Below the pieces are notes generated by a model that was not told where the DNA came from, did no database searches, and saw only the letters and a program-made list of their open reading frames with translations. A stretch of 64,000 nucleotides of DNA, from positions 434,001 through 498,000 of the forward strand of contig DKPJ01000017.1 in the NCBI GenBank assembly GCA_002480085.1, read 5' to 3'. Positions 1 through 7,994 of the stretch are shown in pieces (within the stretch, counting starts at the first letter, position 1; each line of letters begins with the position of its first letter). The position numbers were made by a program, and so were the translations under genes. Origin of the DNA: Enterobacteriaceae bacterium UBA7338 (GTDB taxonomy: Bacteria; Pseudomonadota; Gammaproteobacteria; Enterobacterales; Enterobacteriaceae).

Positions 1-802
1 GATTTAAGCAATCCCCGTTGAGAGACGGTCTGCACGATCGCTAAAAGCCGATCGTTGCTAATAATTCGCTTACGTTCGCAAACCTCTATATATACATACA
101 GCATTAGGCTGCAGATTATTTTTACGAAGTCGCACGCTATTACGGCATCACTGAACGCAATCGAAAATCATTTACCGAATCATCTCAGGAAGATTAGCGG
201 GAAAAATTTCTTAATATCAATTAATTGTATATTGAGCCAGAGAATTACGCGTGTGGCATTATCGCTTTTAGCCGTAGTCTCTGCTGGTCATCTTACCTCA
301 TACCCGCATCAGTTATAAGTACCCATGCGGATGACCTTAAGCCCCCTAATGTTATACCAGAGAGCCTGATGCTATTAATATTAACAATCGCCCGTAATCG
401 CAAGGTATCGTATTAAATAATTATTAATTAATAATAGAATCTGTCCTAAATAGTACTTAACATTCCCTCTCCCCTCTGCGCTGTTTACTCTGCCTCTCAT
501 CCCATTTCTACATATCCGCTCTTCAAGTAATAACAAAAAGCAGGCCGTCAGTGATATGCAATACAGTGATAACAGCGGTAACTTTGCGATCGAGCAACAG
601 ATTAAGCCAAAATTGATATTTTTTACGACATTATTAGCAGTTTCATCCGCGAATCCATAGCGTAAAAAACCGGTGCCGCCACGCAGTCAGAGGCAAAATC
701 TTCTTCTGTGCACCCTTCTAAACTGGCATTCGGGGGAGTACATTGTTCCGTGCTGACTTCCACGGCAGGGAGTAGCACCAACAGCTAAAAGGTCAACGAT
801 TC
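1..802. other. Long AT-rich intergenic region before alaA
   Basis: No convincing gene is seen here; the short open frames lack ribosome-binding sites and recognisable protein sequence. The stretch is much richer in A and T than the genes after it (for example around 415-440). In E. coli the divergent lrhA and alaA genes are separated by roughly 0.9 kb that holds the long lrhA leader, so this is probably the alaA-proximal part of the same control region. lrhA itself is outside the window. That assignment rests on synteny, not on a seen motif. Confidence 0.6.
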
Positions 803-2017
803 ATGTCCCCCATCGAAAAATCCAGCAAATTAGACAATGTCTGTTATGACATCCGCGGTCCGGTTCTGAAAGAGGCAAAACGTCTTGAAGAAGAGGGTAA
901 CAAGGTACTGAAGCTCAATATCGGTAACCCGGCCCCCTTTGGCTTCGACGCCCCCGATGAGATCCTGGTAGACGTTATCCGTCACCTTCCGACGGCGCAG
1001 GGCTACAGCGACTCCAAAGGACTCTACAGCGCCCGCAAAGCGATTATGCAGCACTATCAGGCACGCGGCATGCGCGACGTCACCGTAGAAGATATCTATA
1101 TCGGTAACGGCGTTTCTGAGCTGATCGTGCAGTCCATGCAGGCGCTGTTGAACAGCGGCGATGAGATGCTGGTTCCCGCCCCGGACTACCCGCTGTGGAC
1201 GGCAGCGGTGTCGCTCTCCGGTGGCAAAGCGGTGCACTACCTTTGCGATGAGTCGTCTGACTGGTTCCCGGATCTCGATGATATCCGCGCGAAAATCACC
1301 CCGCGCACCCGGGGGATCGTGATCATCAACCCGAACAACCCCACCGGCGCGGTCTACTCCAAAGCGTTGCTGCTGGAGATAGTGGAAATTGCCCGCCAGC
1401 ATAACCTGATTATCTTCGCCGATGAGATCTACGATAAGATCCTCTACGACGAGGCGGAGCACCACTCCATCGCCGCGCTGGCTCCTGACCTGCTGACCAT
1501 CACCTTTAACGGCCTCTCTAAGACCTACCGCGTGGCGGGCTTCCGTCAGGGATGGATGGTGCTTAACGGACCGAAGAAGCATGCGAAAGGCTATATCGAA
1601 GGGCTGGAGATGCTGGCCTCCATGCGTCTGTGCGCTAACGTGCCTGCCCAGCACGCGATCCAGACCGCGCTCGGCGGCTATCAGAGCATTAGCGAATTTA
1701 TCGTGCCCGGTGGACGGCTCTATGAGCAGCGTAACCGCGCCTGGGAGCTGATTAACGAGATCCCCGGCGTAACCTGCACCAAGCCGAAAGGCGCGCTCTA
1801 TATGTTCCCGAAAATCGATATCAAGCGCTTCAATATCCATGACGACCAGAAGATGGTGCTGGATTTCCTGCTGCAGGAGAAGGTGCTGCTGGTGCAGGGA
1901 ACGGCCTTTAACTGGCCGTGGCCGGATCACGTACGCATTGTGACCCTGCCGCGCCTGGACGATCTGGAGATGTCGATTAACCGCTTTAGCCGCTTCCTCT
2001 CTGGCTACCATCAGTAA
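803..2017 (+). CDS. alaA: Glutamate-pyruvate aminotransferase AlaA
   Basis: PLP-dependent class I/II aminotransferase that makes alanine from pyruvate and glutamate in the cytoplasm. The 404-residue product matches E. coli AlaA (405 aa) nearly residue for residue. The Schiff-base lysine is K240 in a GLSKTYR context, and the PLP-binding NPNNPTGA stretch lies near residue 180. The ATG fits the E. coli N-terminus (MSPIEKSSKL). It stands alone after a long leader, with yfbR 81 bp downstream. Family identification is secure. Confidence 0.97.
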   Translation: MSPIEKSSKLDNVCYDIRGPVLKEAKRLEEEGNKVLKLNIGNPAPFGFDAPDEILVDVIRHLPTAQGYSDSKGLYSARKAIMQHYQARGMRDVTVEDIYIGNGVSELIVQSMQALLNSGDEMLVPAPDYPLWTAAVSLSGGKAVHYLCDESSDWFPDLDDIRAKITPRTRGIVIINPNNPTGAVYSKALLLEIVEIARQHNLIIFADEIYDKILYDEAEHHSIAALAPDLLTITFNGLSKTYRVAGFRQGWMVLNGPKKHAKGYIEGLEMLASMRLCANVPAQHAIQTALGGYQSISEFIVPGGRLYEQRNRAWELINEIPGVTCTKPKGALYMFPKIDIKRFNIHDDQKMVLDFLLQEKVLLVQGTAFNWPWPDHVRIVTLPRLDDLEMSINRFSRFLSGYHQ

Positions 2018-2098
2018 GCGTATCAAGGGGAAGATTTGCATCTTCCCCTGCTCTCTGCGCACAATGGATCCTTAGCGCCGTTACTGACAGGGTCCATT

Positions 2099-2704
2099 AT
2101 GAGTACGAGTCAAAGCCACTTCTTCGCCCATCTCTCCCGCCTGAAACTAATTAACCGCTGGCCGCTGATGCGCAACGTGCGTACCGAAAACGTCTCCGAG
2201 CATAGTTTGCAGGTAGCAATGGTTGCCCATGCCCTGGCGGCGATCAAAAACCGTAAGTTTGGCGGCCAGGCTAACCCGGAACGCATTGCCCTGCTGGCGA
2301 TGTACCATGACGCCTCTGAGGTGCTGACCGGCGATCTGCCGACGCCGGTAAAGTACTTCAACTCGCAGATTGCCCAGGAGTATAAGGCTATCGAGAAGAT
2401 CGCCCAGCAGAAGCTGGTCGATATGGTGCCGGAGGAGCTGCGGGATATCTTTGCCGGGCTGATCGACGAGCAGCACTACAGCGAGGAGGAGAAGTCGCTG
2501 GTGAAGCAGGCCGATGCCCTCTGCGCCTACCTGAAGTGCCTGGAGGAGCTATCCGCTGGCAACAACGAGTTTTCGCTGGCGAAGTCACGGCTGGAGAAGA
2601 CCCTCGCCGCCCGACGCAGCCCGGAGATGGACTACTTTATGGCGGTATTTGTGCCGAGCTTCCATCTGTCGCTGGATGAGATCAGTCAGGATTCGCCATT
2701 ATAG
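2099..2704 (+). CDS. yfbR: 5'-deoxynucleotidase YfbR
   Basis: HD-domain phosphohydrolase that removes phosphate from deoxyribonucleoside 5'-monophosphates and helps balance dNTP pools in the cytoplasm. The 201-residue product carries the metal-binding HD signature: H35 in the NVSEH segment and the H70-D71 pair in MYHDASEV, which matches E. coli YfbR shifted by two residues. The frame is open upstream to 2036, but homology to E. coli begins at the ATG at 2099, so that start was chosen; its ribosome-binding site is weak. A REP element follows the stop. Confidence 0.95.
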   Translation: MSTSQSHFFAHLSRLKLINRWPLMRNVRTENVSEHSLQVAMVAHALAAIKNRKFGGQANPERIALLAMYHDASEVLTGDLPTPVKYFNSQIAQEYKAIEKIAQQKLVDMVPEELRDIFAGLIDEQHYSEEEKSLVKQADALCAYLKCLEELSAGNNEFSLAKSRLEKTLAARRSPEMDYFMAVFVPSFHLSLDEISQDSPL

Positions 2705-2711
2705 AGATAAC

Positions 2712-2744
2712 GCCGGGTGGCGGCTGCGCCTTACCCGGCCTACA
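2712..2744. repeat. REP element between yfbR and yfbS
   Basis: Imperfect palindrome starting GCCGGGTGGCGG and ending TTACCCGGCCTACAA, the classic enterobacterial repetitive extragenic palindrome. It lies between the convergent stop codons of yfbR and yfbS, where REPs act as mRNA 3' stabilisers, gyrase sites or weak terminators. Confidence 0.85.
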
Positions 2745-2750
2745 AAATAA

Positions 2751-4583
2751 TCAAAACGGAAACAGCACTGGGATCAGCACCACGCATACCACCATCACAA
2801 TCAATGTAAACGGTACGCCAATCTTCACGAAATCGCTGAAGCTATAGTTCCCCGGTCCCAGCACCAGGGTGTTAACCGGGGAGGAGACCGGGGTCATAAA
2901 GGCCGCAGAGGCTGCCATGGCCACCATCATGGCAAAGGGGTACGGCGAAACGCCCATCGATTTGGCCGTCGCCAGCGCAATGGGGGCCATCAGCACCGCC
3001 GTGGCGGTATTGGAGATAAACAGCCCAATGGTGGCGCACATGATGAACAGGCAGAGCAGCATCATGTACGGCCCGTAGCCGCCGCCAAACTGCATCAGTC
3101 CCTTCACCACCAGATCGACGCCGCCGGTTTTTTGCAGCGCCAGGGCGAACGGCATCATGCCCACGATAAGAATGATGCTCGGCCAGTGGATCGCCTTATA
3201 GGCGCTGGCGGCATCGATACAGCGAAACTTCCCCATCAGCAGGCAGGCGATAATCGCCGCCACCGGGTTAGGGATCTCATCGGTAAGCATCAGGGCAACC
3301 ATCAGCAGCAGACAGAAGATGGCGTGGGGAGCCTGGCTGTGGGCGGGCGAGGCGTCCCCGGCCTCGATGGGCATATTCAGCACCACAAAATCGCGCCCCT
3401 TCTGCGCCAGCTGGCTAATCAGCTTCCAGTTACCGACTACCAGAAATATATCCCCCAGCTGTAGGGGTTCATCCCCCACCGGCCCGCTAATCGCGCTCCC
3501 GTCACGCTTAATGCCCACCATGTTCAGCCCGTAGCGGGTACGAAAGCCAATTTCGCGCACGGTTTTGCCGATCAGCTCTGAGTCAGGGATCAGCGACACC
3601 TCCGCCATCCCGACGTCCAGCGCCTGGTCGGAAAAGTACTCGCCGCGCAGGATCATCGGCTCCAGCAGCTGCTCGCTGCAAAACTCACGCAGATCGACCT
3701 CGGCAGCGGACATGTCGATCAGCAGCACGTCCCCGGCGCGAAACTCCGATACGCCGTTAACGTTAACGATCACCCGGCGAAAACGACGCCAGCGCTCGAC
3801 CCCAATGACGTTGGCCCCGTAGCGCTCGCGGAGTTTGAGATCGTCGAGGCGCTGGCCAACCATCGGCGAGCCGGGGCGGATAGCCAGCCGCCGGGCGCGC
3901 CCCGCCAGACGATACTCTTTGATCAGATCGCGGAAGGTGCGCCGCTTCCAGCCGTCATGCGGTCCCTCCTGCCCGTCGCTCTTCAGGGTAAAGCGCATCA
4001 CCAGCATATAGACGATGCCCAACAGCAGAATGGTTACCCCCAGCGGGGTGACGCTAAAGAAGCCAAAGCCCGGCAGACCCTCGCGCAGCAGCTCGCTGTT
4101 TACCACCAGGTTTGGCGGCGTGGCCACCAGCGTCATCATGCCGCTGATGAGACCGGCGAAGCTGAGGGGCATCATCAGGCGCGACGGGGAGATCTGCATC
4201 CGCATCGAGACGCTAAGCACCACGGGAATAAAGATGGCAACCACCCCGGTAGAGCTCATAAAGGCCCCCAGCCCGGCGACGGTGAGCATCAGTAGCACCA
4301 GCATCTTGATTTCACTGCTGCCCGCCACGTTCACCAGCCAGGCCCCCATGCTGGTGGCGACCCCGGTACGCACCAGGCCGTCGCCGATAATAAACAGGGC
4401 GGCGATAAGAATGACGTTGGGATCGCTAAAGCCGGAGAAGGCCTCGCTGAGGGTCAGGGTGCCGCTGAGGCTAAAGGCGACGATCACCAGCAGCGCGACG
4501 GCATCCATGCGTACTTTACCGGTGGCAAAAAGTACGACGGCAATGGTCAGCAAACACAGCACCCAAATCAGTTCACCGTTCAC
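2751..4583 (-). CDS. yfbS: SLC13-type anion transporter YfbS with RCK_C domains
   Basis: Inner-membrane permease of the DASS/SLC13 (CitT-like) family with 610 residues, the same length as E. coli YfbS. Hydrophobic segments fill about residues 1-205 and 430-610. Between them are two soluble TrkA-C (RCK_C) regulatory domains near residues 235-310 and 325-400, each opening with a G-x-x-hydrophobic-D pattern. The substrate is not known from sequence; transport of an inorganic or dicarboxylate anion is a family-based guess. It is transcribed separately from yfbT, which ends in its own terminator just upstream. Confidence 0.93.
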   Translation of the reverse strand: MNGELIWVLCLLTIAVVLFATGKVRMDAVALLVIVAFSLSGTLTLSEAFSGFSDPNVILIAALFIIGDGLVRTGVATSMGAWLVNVAGSSEIKMLVLLMLTVAGLGAFMSSTGVVAIFIPVVLSVSMRMQISPSRLMMPLSFAGLISGMMTLVATPPNLVVNSELLREGLPGFGFFSVTPLGVTILLLGIVYMLVMRFTLKSDGQEGPHDGWKRRTFRDLIKEYRLAGRARRLAIRPGSPMVGQRLDDLKLRERYGANVIGVERWRRFRRVIVNVNGVSEFRAGDVLLIDMSAAEVDLREFCSEQLLEPMILRGEYFSDQALDVGMAEVSLIPDSELIGKTVREIGFRTRYGLNMVGIKRDGSAISGPVGDEPLQLGDIFLVVGNWKLISQLAQKGRDFVVLNMPIEAGDASPAHSQAPHAIFCLLLMVALMLTDEIPNPVAAIIACLLMGKFRCIDAASAYKAIHWPSIILIVGMMPFALALQKTGGVDLVVKGLMQFGGGYGPYMMLLCLFIMCATIGLFISNTATAVLMAPIALATAKSMGVSPYPFAMMVAMAASAAFMTPVSSPVNTLVLGPGNYSFSDFVKIGVPFTLIVMVVCVVLIPVLFPF

Positions 4584-4624
4584 AACCTATCCTTGTTAAT
4601 TGCGGGGATAACGGGAGTGTGCCA

Positions 4625-4650
4625 TAAAAAAGCCCCGCGCAGGCGGGGCT
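4625..4650 (-). terminator. Terminator after yfbT
   Basis: Stem AGCCCCGC with a four-base loop and perfect complement, followed on the minus strand by six T residues. It lies just past the yfbT stop and before the yfbS start. Confidence 0.85.
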
Positions 4651-4672
4651 AAATCAATAGGATGAGCGGTTG

Positions 4673-5344
4673 TTACCCATTTTTGCTTATTTGCGCGCTG
4701 CCGTCGGCCTGGCGGGTCACGGCGATCTCCTCCAGGCTTTGCAGGACAAAATCGGCGTCGCGCAGGCAGGGGGTCTCCGCCGGGGCATTAACGGCAATCA
4801 TGTGGCAGCCTGCGGCGAGGCCGGAGAGGATCCCGGCGGGCGCGTCTTCCACCACGACGCAGGCCTGCAGCGCGAGACTCAGCAGCTCAGCCCCCAGCAG
4901 GTAGGCATCCGGCTCCGGTTTGCCCCGCTTAACCCGCTCGGCGGTGACAAAGACCTCCGGCAGCGGCAGGCCTGCCGCACGATGGCGGGCGCGGGCCACG
5001 GGCATCGATCCCGAGGTGACTATCGCCCACGGGATCGCCAGCTCGTTAAGCCGATTGAGCAGCGCCACCGCGCCGGGCAGCGCCACGATGCCGGTGGTGT
5101 CGCTGGCCTCTATCTCCTCAAGGCGGGTAAACTCGGCGGCAATCTCCGCCTCGCTGCGTCCGGCCATAAAGTGGCGTAGCGAGGTAATCGCCTGCTTACC
5201 GTGAATGAATCCCAGCACCTCGTCGTGAGAAAGATTGAAGCGATCGGCCCAGTTGCACCAGGCCCGCTCTACGGCTGGCAGGGAGTCCACCAGCGTACCG
5301 TCTAAATCAAACAGGAAACCCTGACACTGCACGGCGACCCCCAT
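4673..5344 (-). CDS. yfbT: HAD-family sugar phosphatase YfbT (HxpA)
   Basis: HAD-superfamily phosphatase that dephosphorylates small sugar phosphates. Motif I is FLFDLDGT (nucleophile D13, general acid D15), motif II is the VTSGS stretch, motif III the lysine in RGKPEPDAY, and motif IV is VVEDAPAG. The ATG at 5344 overlaps the yfbU stop by one base (TGATG). A GTG four codons later (5332) aligns better with the E. coli start (MRCKGF) and has GGGG upstream, so the true start could be there. It forms a two-gene unit with yfbU and ends at a terminator. Confidence 0.93.
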   Translation of the reverse strand: MGVAVQCQGFLFDLDGTLVDSLPAVERAWCNWADRFNLSHDEVLGFIHGKQAITSLRHFMAGRSEAEIAAEFTRLEEIEASDTTGIVALPGAVALLNRLNELAIPWAIVTSGSMPVARARHRAAGLPLPEVFVTAERVKRGKPEPDAYLLGAELLSLALQACVVVEDAPAGILSGLAAGCHMIAVNAPAETPCLRDADFVLQSLEEIAVTRQADGSAQISKNG

Positions 5345-5838
5345 CAGGCGTTAACGATCTGGTTGATTTCATTTGCGCTCAGGTGGTACTGGCGCGGACA
5401 GGCGTGCCAGGCGCCCAGCATGCGCTGATATTTTTCCCACATTGGCGTCTGGGCATTGAAGCCGTGCGTTCCCGCATCGAAATGGGTGTAGCGCCCTTCG
5501 GTGTTGACCATAAAGCGCACATAGCTCAGGTAGCGCGCCTCGGTGGCGGCATCGAAGCCTAAAAAGGTTACCCGGCGCTCGTCGATGGACTGGGTATCTT
5601 TCAGGTTGGCCCAGGAGACATGCAGGGCGTGATACATCTCCATGATGTCGATAACGGTGCGGCAGGTCTCTTCCGGCAGCTCGCCAAACTCGCGGTCCAG
5701 CTCGCGCATCTGCAGGCCAAAGCCGCGCTCGACGATGGTTTGCAGGCGGCGGTAGCGCTCGGCATTGGTGGGATCGAGCATCGTCATCATTTTGTACTGA
5801 TTGGATAAAATCAGCCGTTGGGCATTGGTCATTTCCAT
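5344..5838 (-). CDS. yfbU: YfbU family protein
   Basis: 164-residue soluble protein of the UPF0304 family, matching E. coli YfbU in length and sequence (MEMTNAQRLIL start). Its molecular role is not established; E. coli over-expression work links it to cell death, which is family knowledge only. The start at 5838 has a GGGAG ribosome-binding site seven bases upstream. A longer frame to 5856 would place that site inside the gene, so it was rejected. It is translationally coupled to yfbT by a one-base overlap. Confidence 0.94.
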   Translation of the reverse strand: MEMTNAQRLILSNQYKMMTMLDPTNAERYRRLQTIVERGFGLQMRELDREFGELPEETCRTVIDIMEMYHALHVSWANLKDTQSIDERRVTFLGFDAATEARYLSYVRFMVNTEGRYTHFDAGTHGFNAQTPMWEKYQRMLGAWHACPRQYHLSANEINQIVNA

Positions 5839-5861
5839 CTTACACTCCCGTATCACGTCGG

Positions 5862-5892
5862 AAAAAAAAGAGGCACATAGATTATGTGCCTT
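5862..5892 (-). terminator. Terminator after yfbV
   Basis: A nine-base stem (AGGCACATA with loop GAT and perfect complement) followed on the minus strand by a run of eight T. It separates yfbV from yfbU-yfbT. Confidence 0.88.
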
Positions 5893-5918
5893 CTTTTATA
5901 TGCGTAATCAGGGGTGAA

Positions 5919-6374
5919 TTACAAATCATCAAGGAAAGTTTTGTCGAGCTGGCCAAATGCGCGCTTAAGCGTGTCAGCTAAGGCCTGATAATCTGGCTTG
6001 CCGGTGACCGGCGCCATCGTCTGGCCCGCATCCTGTAATTTACCGCGTACCTCATAGAACCATTGCAAAATACCCGGCGGCAGCGGCGTGACGGAGCGTT
6101 TGCCCAGCCACCACAGCCCCTGCAGGGGCAGGCTCAGGGCAAAGAGTGCGGTCGCTACCGCAGGACCCAGCTGGCCGCCAAGGGCGATCTGCCAGCAGAG
6201 GGTGAAGACGGCGACGGGAGGCATGATGCGGATCGCGTAGCGGGTGGCGCGAATGACACGATTATCAATGAAGACGGGAGCGAGGCTTTTTTCCATAGGC
6301 CAGGTCTTCGAATAGTGCTGGCCCAGGCGAAACAAACTGAAAAAGCTCACAGGGCGATTCTCAGGCGTGTTCAT
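5919..6374 (-). CDS. yfbV: UPF0208 membrane protein YfbV
   Basis: 151-residue inner-membrane protein identical in length to E. coli YfbV. Two adjacent hydrophobic segments fall at about residues 45-90 (MPPVAVFTLCW and ALFALSLPLQGLWW). The family has been linked to confinement of the chromosomal Ter macrodomain, but no enzymatic motif is visible. It is divergent from ackA across a 338-bp control region and ends in a strong terminator. Confidence 0.93.
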   Translation of the reverse strand: MNTPENRPVSFFSLFRLGQHYSKTWPMEKSLAPVFIDNRVIRATRYAIRIMPPVAVFTLCWQIALGGQLGPAVATALFALSLPLQGLWWLGKRSVTPLPPGILQWFYEVRGKLQDAGQTMAPVTGKPDYQALADTLKRAFGQLDKTFLDDL

Positions 6375-6712
6375 GGCGTTACCTCAACTTCACATATAAA
6401 AATTAAAAAATTTGTGCAAAACAACAACTGCTCATGACAACGTTCAAAATATTTTGTCATCGCTACCCAGTATCGGGTATTCTGTGCCCGCCTGAGTGGG
6501 CCTTAGACGAAGAACGTCATGTCGTCAACGTAACGCCCAGTATGCCACTTCCTCACATGGGGTCAAAATGGCATAAACTCAACAGTATTCTCTTTCATCG
6601 TGCCAAAAAATCGTTCTGGCATGATGTTAATCATAAATGTCAGCGTCAACATGCGCTACGCTGAAAGACTCACTGACGTTTTTTTAGCCACGTATCAAAA
6701 ATAGGTACTTCC
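6375..6712. promoter_or_regulatory. Divergent control region yfbV / ackA with an FNR-like site
   Basis: The 338 bp between divergent yfbV and ackA contain no believable gene; a 76-codon open frame at 6434-6664 has no recognisable product. At 6621-6634 the sequence ATGATGTTAATCAT keeps 8 of the 10 defined positions of the FNR consensus TTGATNNNNATCAA, about 85 bp before the ackA start. FNR/ArcA control of ackA is reported for E. coli; use of this exact site is an inference. Confidence 0.5.
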
Positions 6713-7915
6713 ATGTCGAGTAAGTTAGTACTGGTTCTGAACTGCGGTAGCTCCTCACTGAAATTTGCAATCATCGATGCAGTGAACGGTGAAGAGTACC
6801 TCTCTGGTTTAGCCGAATGCTTCCATCTTCCTGAAGCGCGTATCAAATGGAAAATGGACGGTGGTAAACAAGAAGCTGCTTTAGGTGCAGGTGCCGCTCA
6901 CAGTGAAGCACTGAACTTTATCGTTAACACTATTCTGGCACAAAAACCAGAACTGTCTGCACAGCTGACCGCAATTGGTCACCGCATCGTGCACGGTGGC
7001 GAAAAATACACCAGCTCCGTGGTTATCGACGACTCCGTTATCCAGGGCATCAAAGACTCTGCCTCTTTTGCACCGCTGCACAACCCGGCTCACCTGATCG
7101 GTATCGCTGAAGCGCTGAAATCCTTCCCGCAGCTGAAAGAGAAGAACGTGGCCGTGTTTGACACCGCGTTCCACCAGACCATGCCGGAAGAGTCCTACCT
7201 CTATGCCCTGCCGTACAAACTGTACAAAGAGCATGGCGTTCGCCGCTACGGCGCACACGGCACCAGCCACTTCTACGTGACGCAGGAAGCAGCAAAAATG
7301 CTGAACAAGCCGGTAGAAGAGGTGAACATCATCACTTGCCATCTGGGCAACGGCGGCTCCGTTTCTGCCATCCGTAACGGTAAATGCGTTGATACCTCTA
7401 TGGGTCTGACCCCGCTGGAAGGCCTGGTGATGGGTACCCGTTCCGGTGATATCGACCCGGCAATCATCTTCCACCTGCACGATACCCTGGGCATGAGCGT
7501 GGAAGAGATCAACAAGATGCTGACCAAAGAGTCCGGCCTGCTGGGCCTGACCGAAGTCACCAGCGACTGCCGCTACGTTGAAGACAACTACGCGAGCAAA
7601 GAAGACGCTAAGCGTGCAATGGACGTTTACTGCCACCGCCTGGCGAAGTACATCGGCTCCTACACCGCGCTGATGGACGGTCGTCTGGACGCGGTTGTCT
7701 TCACCGGTGGTATCGGTGAGAACGCGGCGATGGTTCGCGAACTCTCTCTGGGCAAACTGGGCGTGCTGGGCTTCGAGGTTGACCACGAGCGTAACCTGGC
7801 TGCCCGCTTCGGCAAATCCGGCTACATCAACAAAGAGGGTACCACCCTCGCGATGGTCATCCCGACCAACGAAGAGCTGGTGATTGCTCAAGACGCCAGC
7901 CGTCTGACTGCCTGA
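6713..7915 (+). CDS. ackA: Acetate kinase AckA
   Basis: Converts acetyl phosphate and ADP to acetate and ATP, and the reverse, in the cytoplasm. The 400-residue product is the same length as E. coli AckA and nearly identical. Visible ASKHA-fold signatures are VLNCGSSSLKF at the N-terminus, the GEKY and VFDTAFH segments, the RRYGAHGTSH segment, the TCHLGNGGS phosphate loop and the FTGGIGEN motif. It is followed after 79 bp by pta with a hairpin between, the standard enteric ackA-pta operon. Confidence 0.98.
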   Translation: MSSKLVLVLNCGSSSLKFAIIDAVNGEEYLSGLAECFHLPEARIKWKMDGGKQEAALGAGAAHSEALNFIVNTILAQKPELSAQLTAIGHRIVHGGEKYTSSVVIDDSVIQGIKDSASFAPLHNPAHLIGIAEALKSFPQLKEKNVAVFDTAFHQTMPEESYLYALPYKLYKEHGVRRYGAHGTSHFYVTQEAAKMLNKPVEEVNIITCHLGNGGSVSAIRNGKCVDTSMGLTPLEGLVMGTRSGDIDPAIIFHLHDTLGMSVEEINKMLTKESGLLGLTEVTSDCRYVEDNYASKEDAKRAMDVYCHRLAKYIGSYTALMDGRLDAVVFTGGIGENAAMVRELSLGKLGVLGFEVDHERNLAARFGKSGYINKEGTTLAMVIPTNEELVIAQDASRLTA

Positions 7916-7922
7916 TTCCACA

Positions 7923-7942
7923 CCGCCAGCCAACGCTGGCGG
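7923..7942 (+). promoter_or_regulatory. Hairpin between ackA and pta
   Basis: Perfect eight-base stem CCGCCAGC / GCTGGCGG with a four-base loop, followed by TGCTGTTTT. It may act as a partial terminator or as an RNA stabiliser setting the ackA:pta ratio. Function is inferred from position. Confidence 0.6.
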
Positions 7943-7994
7943 TGCTGTTTTGTATCGCGCCAGCTTACTGGCGGTAACGAAAAGAGGATATACC

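Noticed and set aside
55..416. Two short frames in the AT-rich region before alaA
   Set aside because: They overlap each other, lack ribosome-binding sites and show no known protein.
830..2062. Long open frame antisense to alaA (410 codons)
   Set aside because: It is the opposite-strand shadow of a fully conserved gene in GC-rich DNA, with no recognisable protein and no ribosome-binding site.
6434..6664. 76-codon frame in the ackA control region
   Set aside because: No ribosome-binding site, no recognisable product, and it fills the promoter region of ackA.
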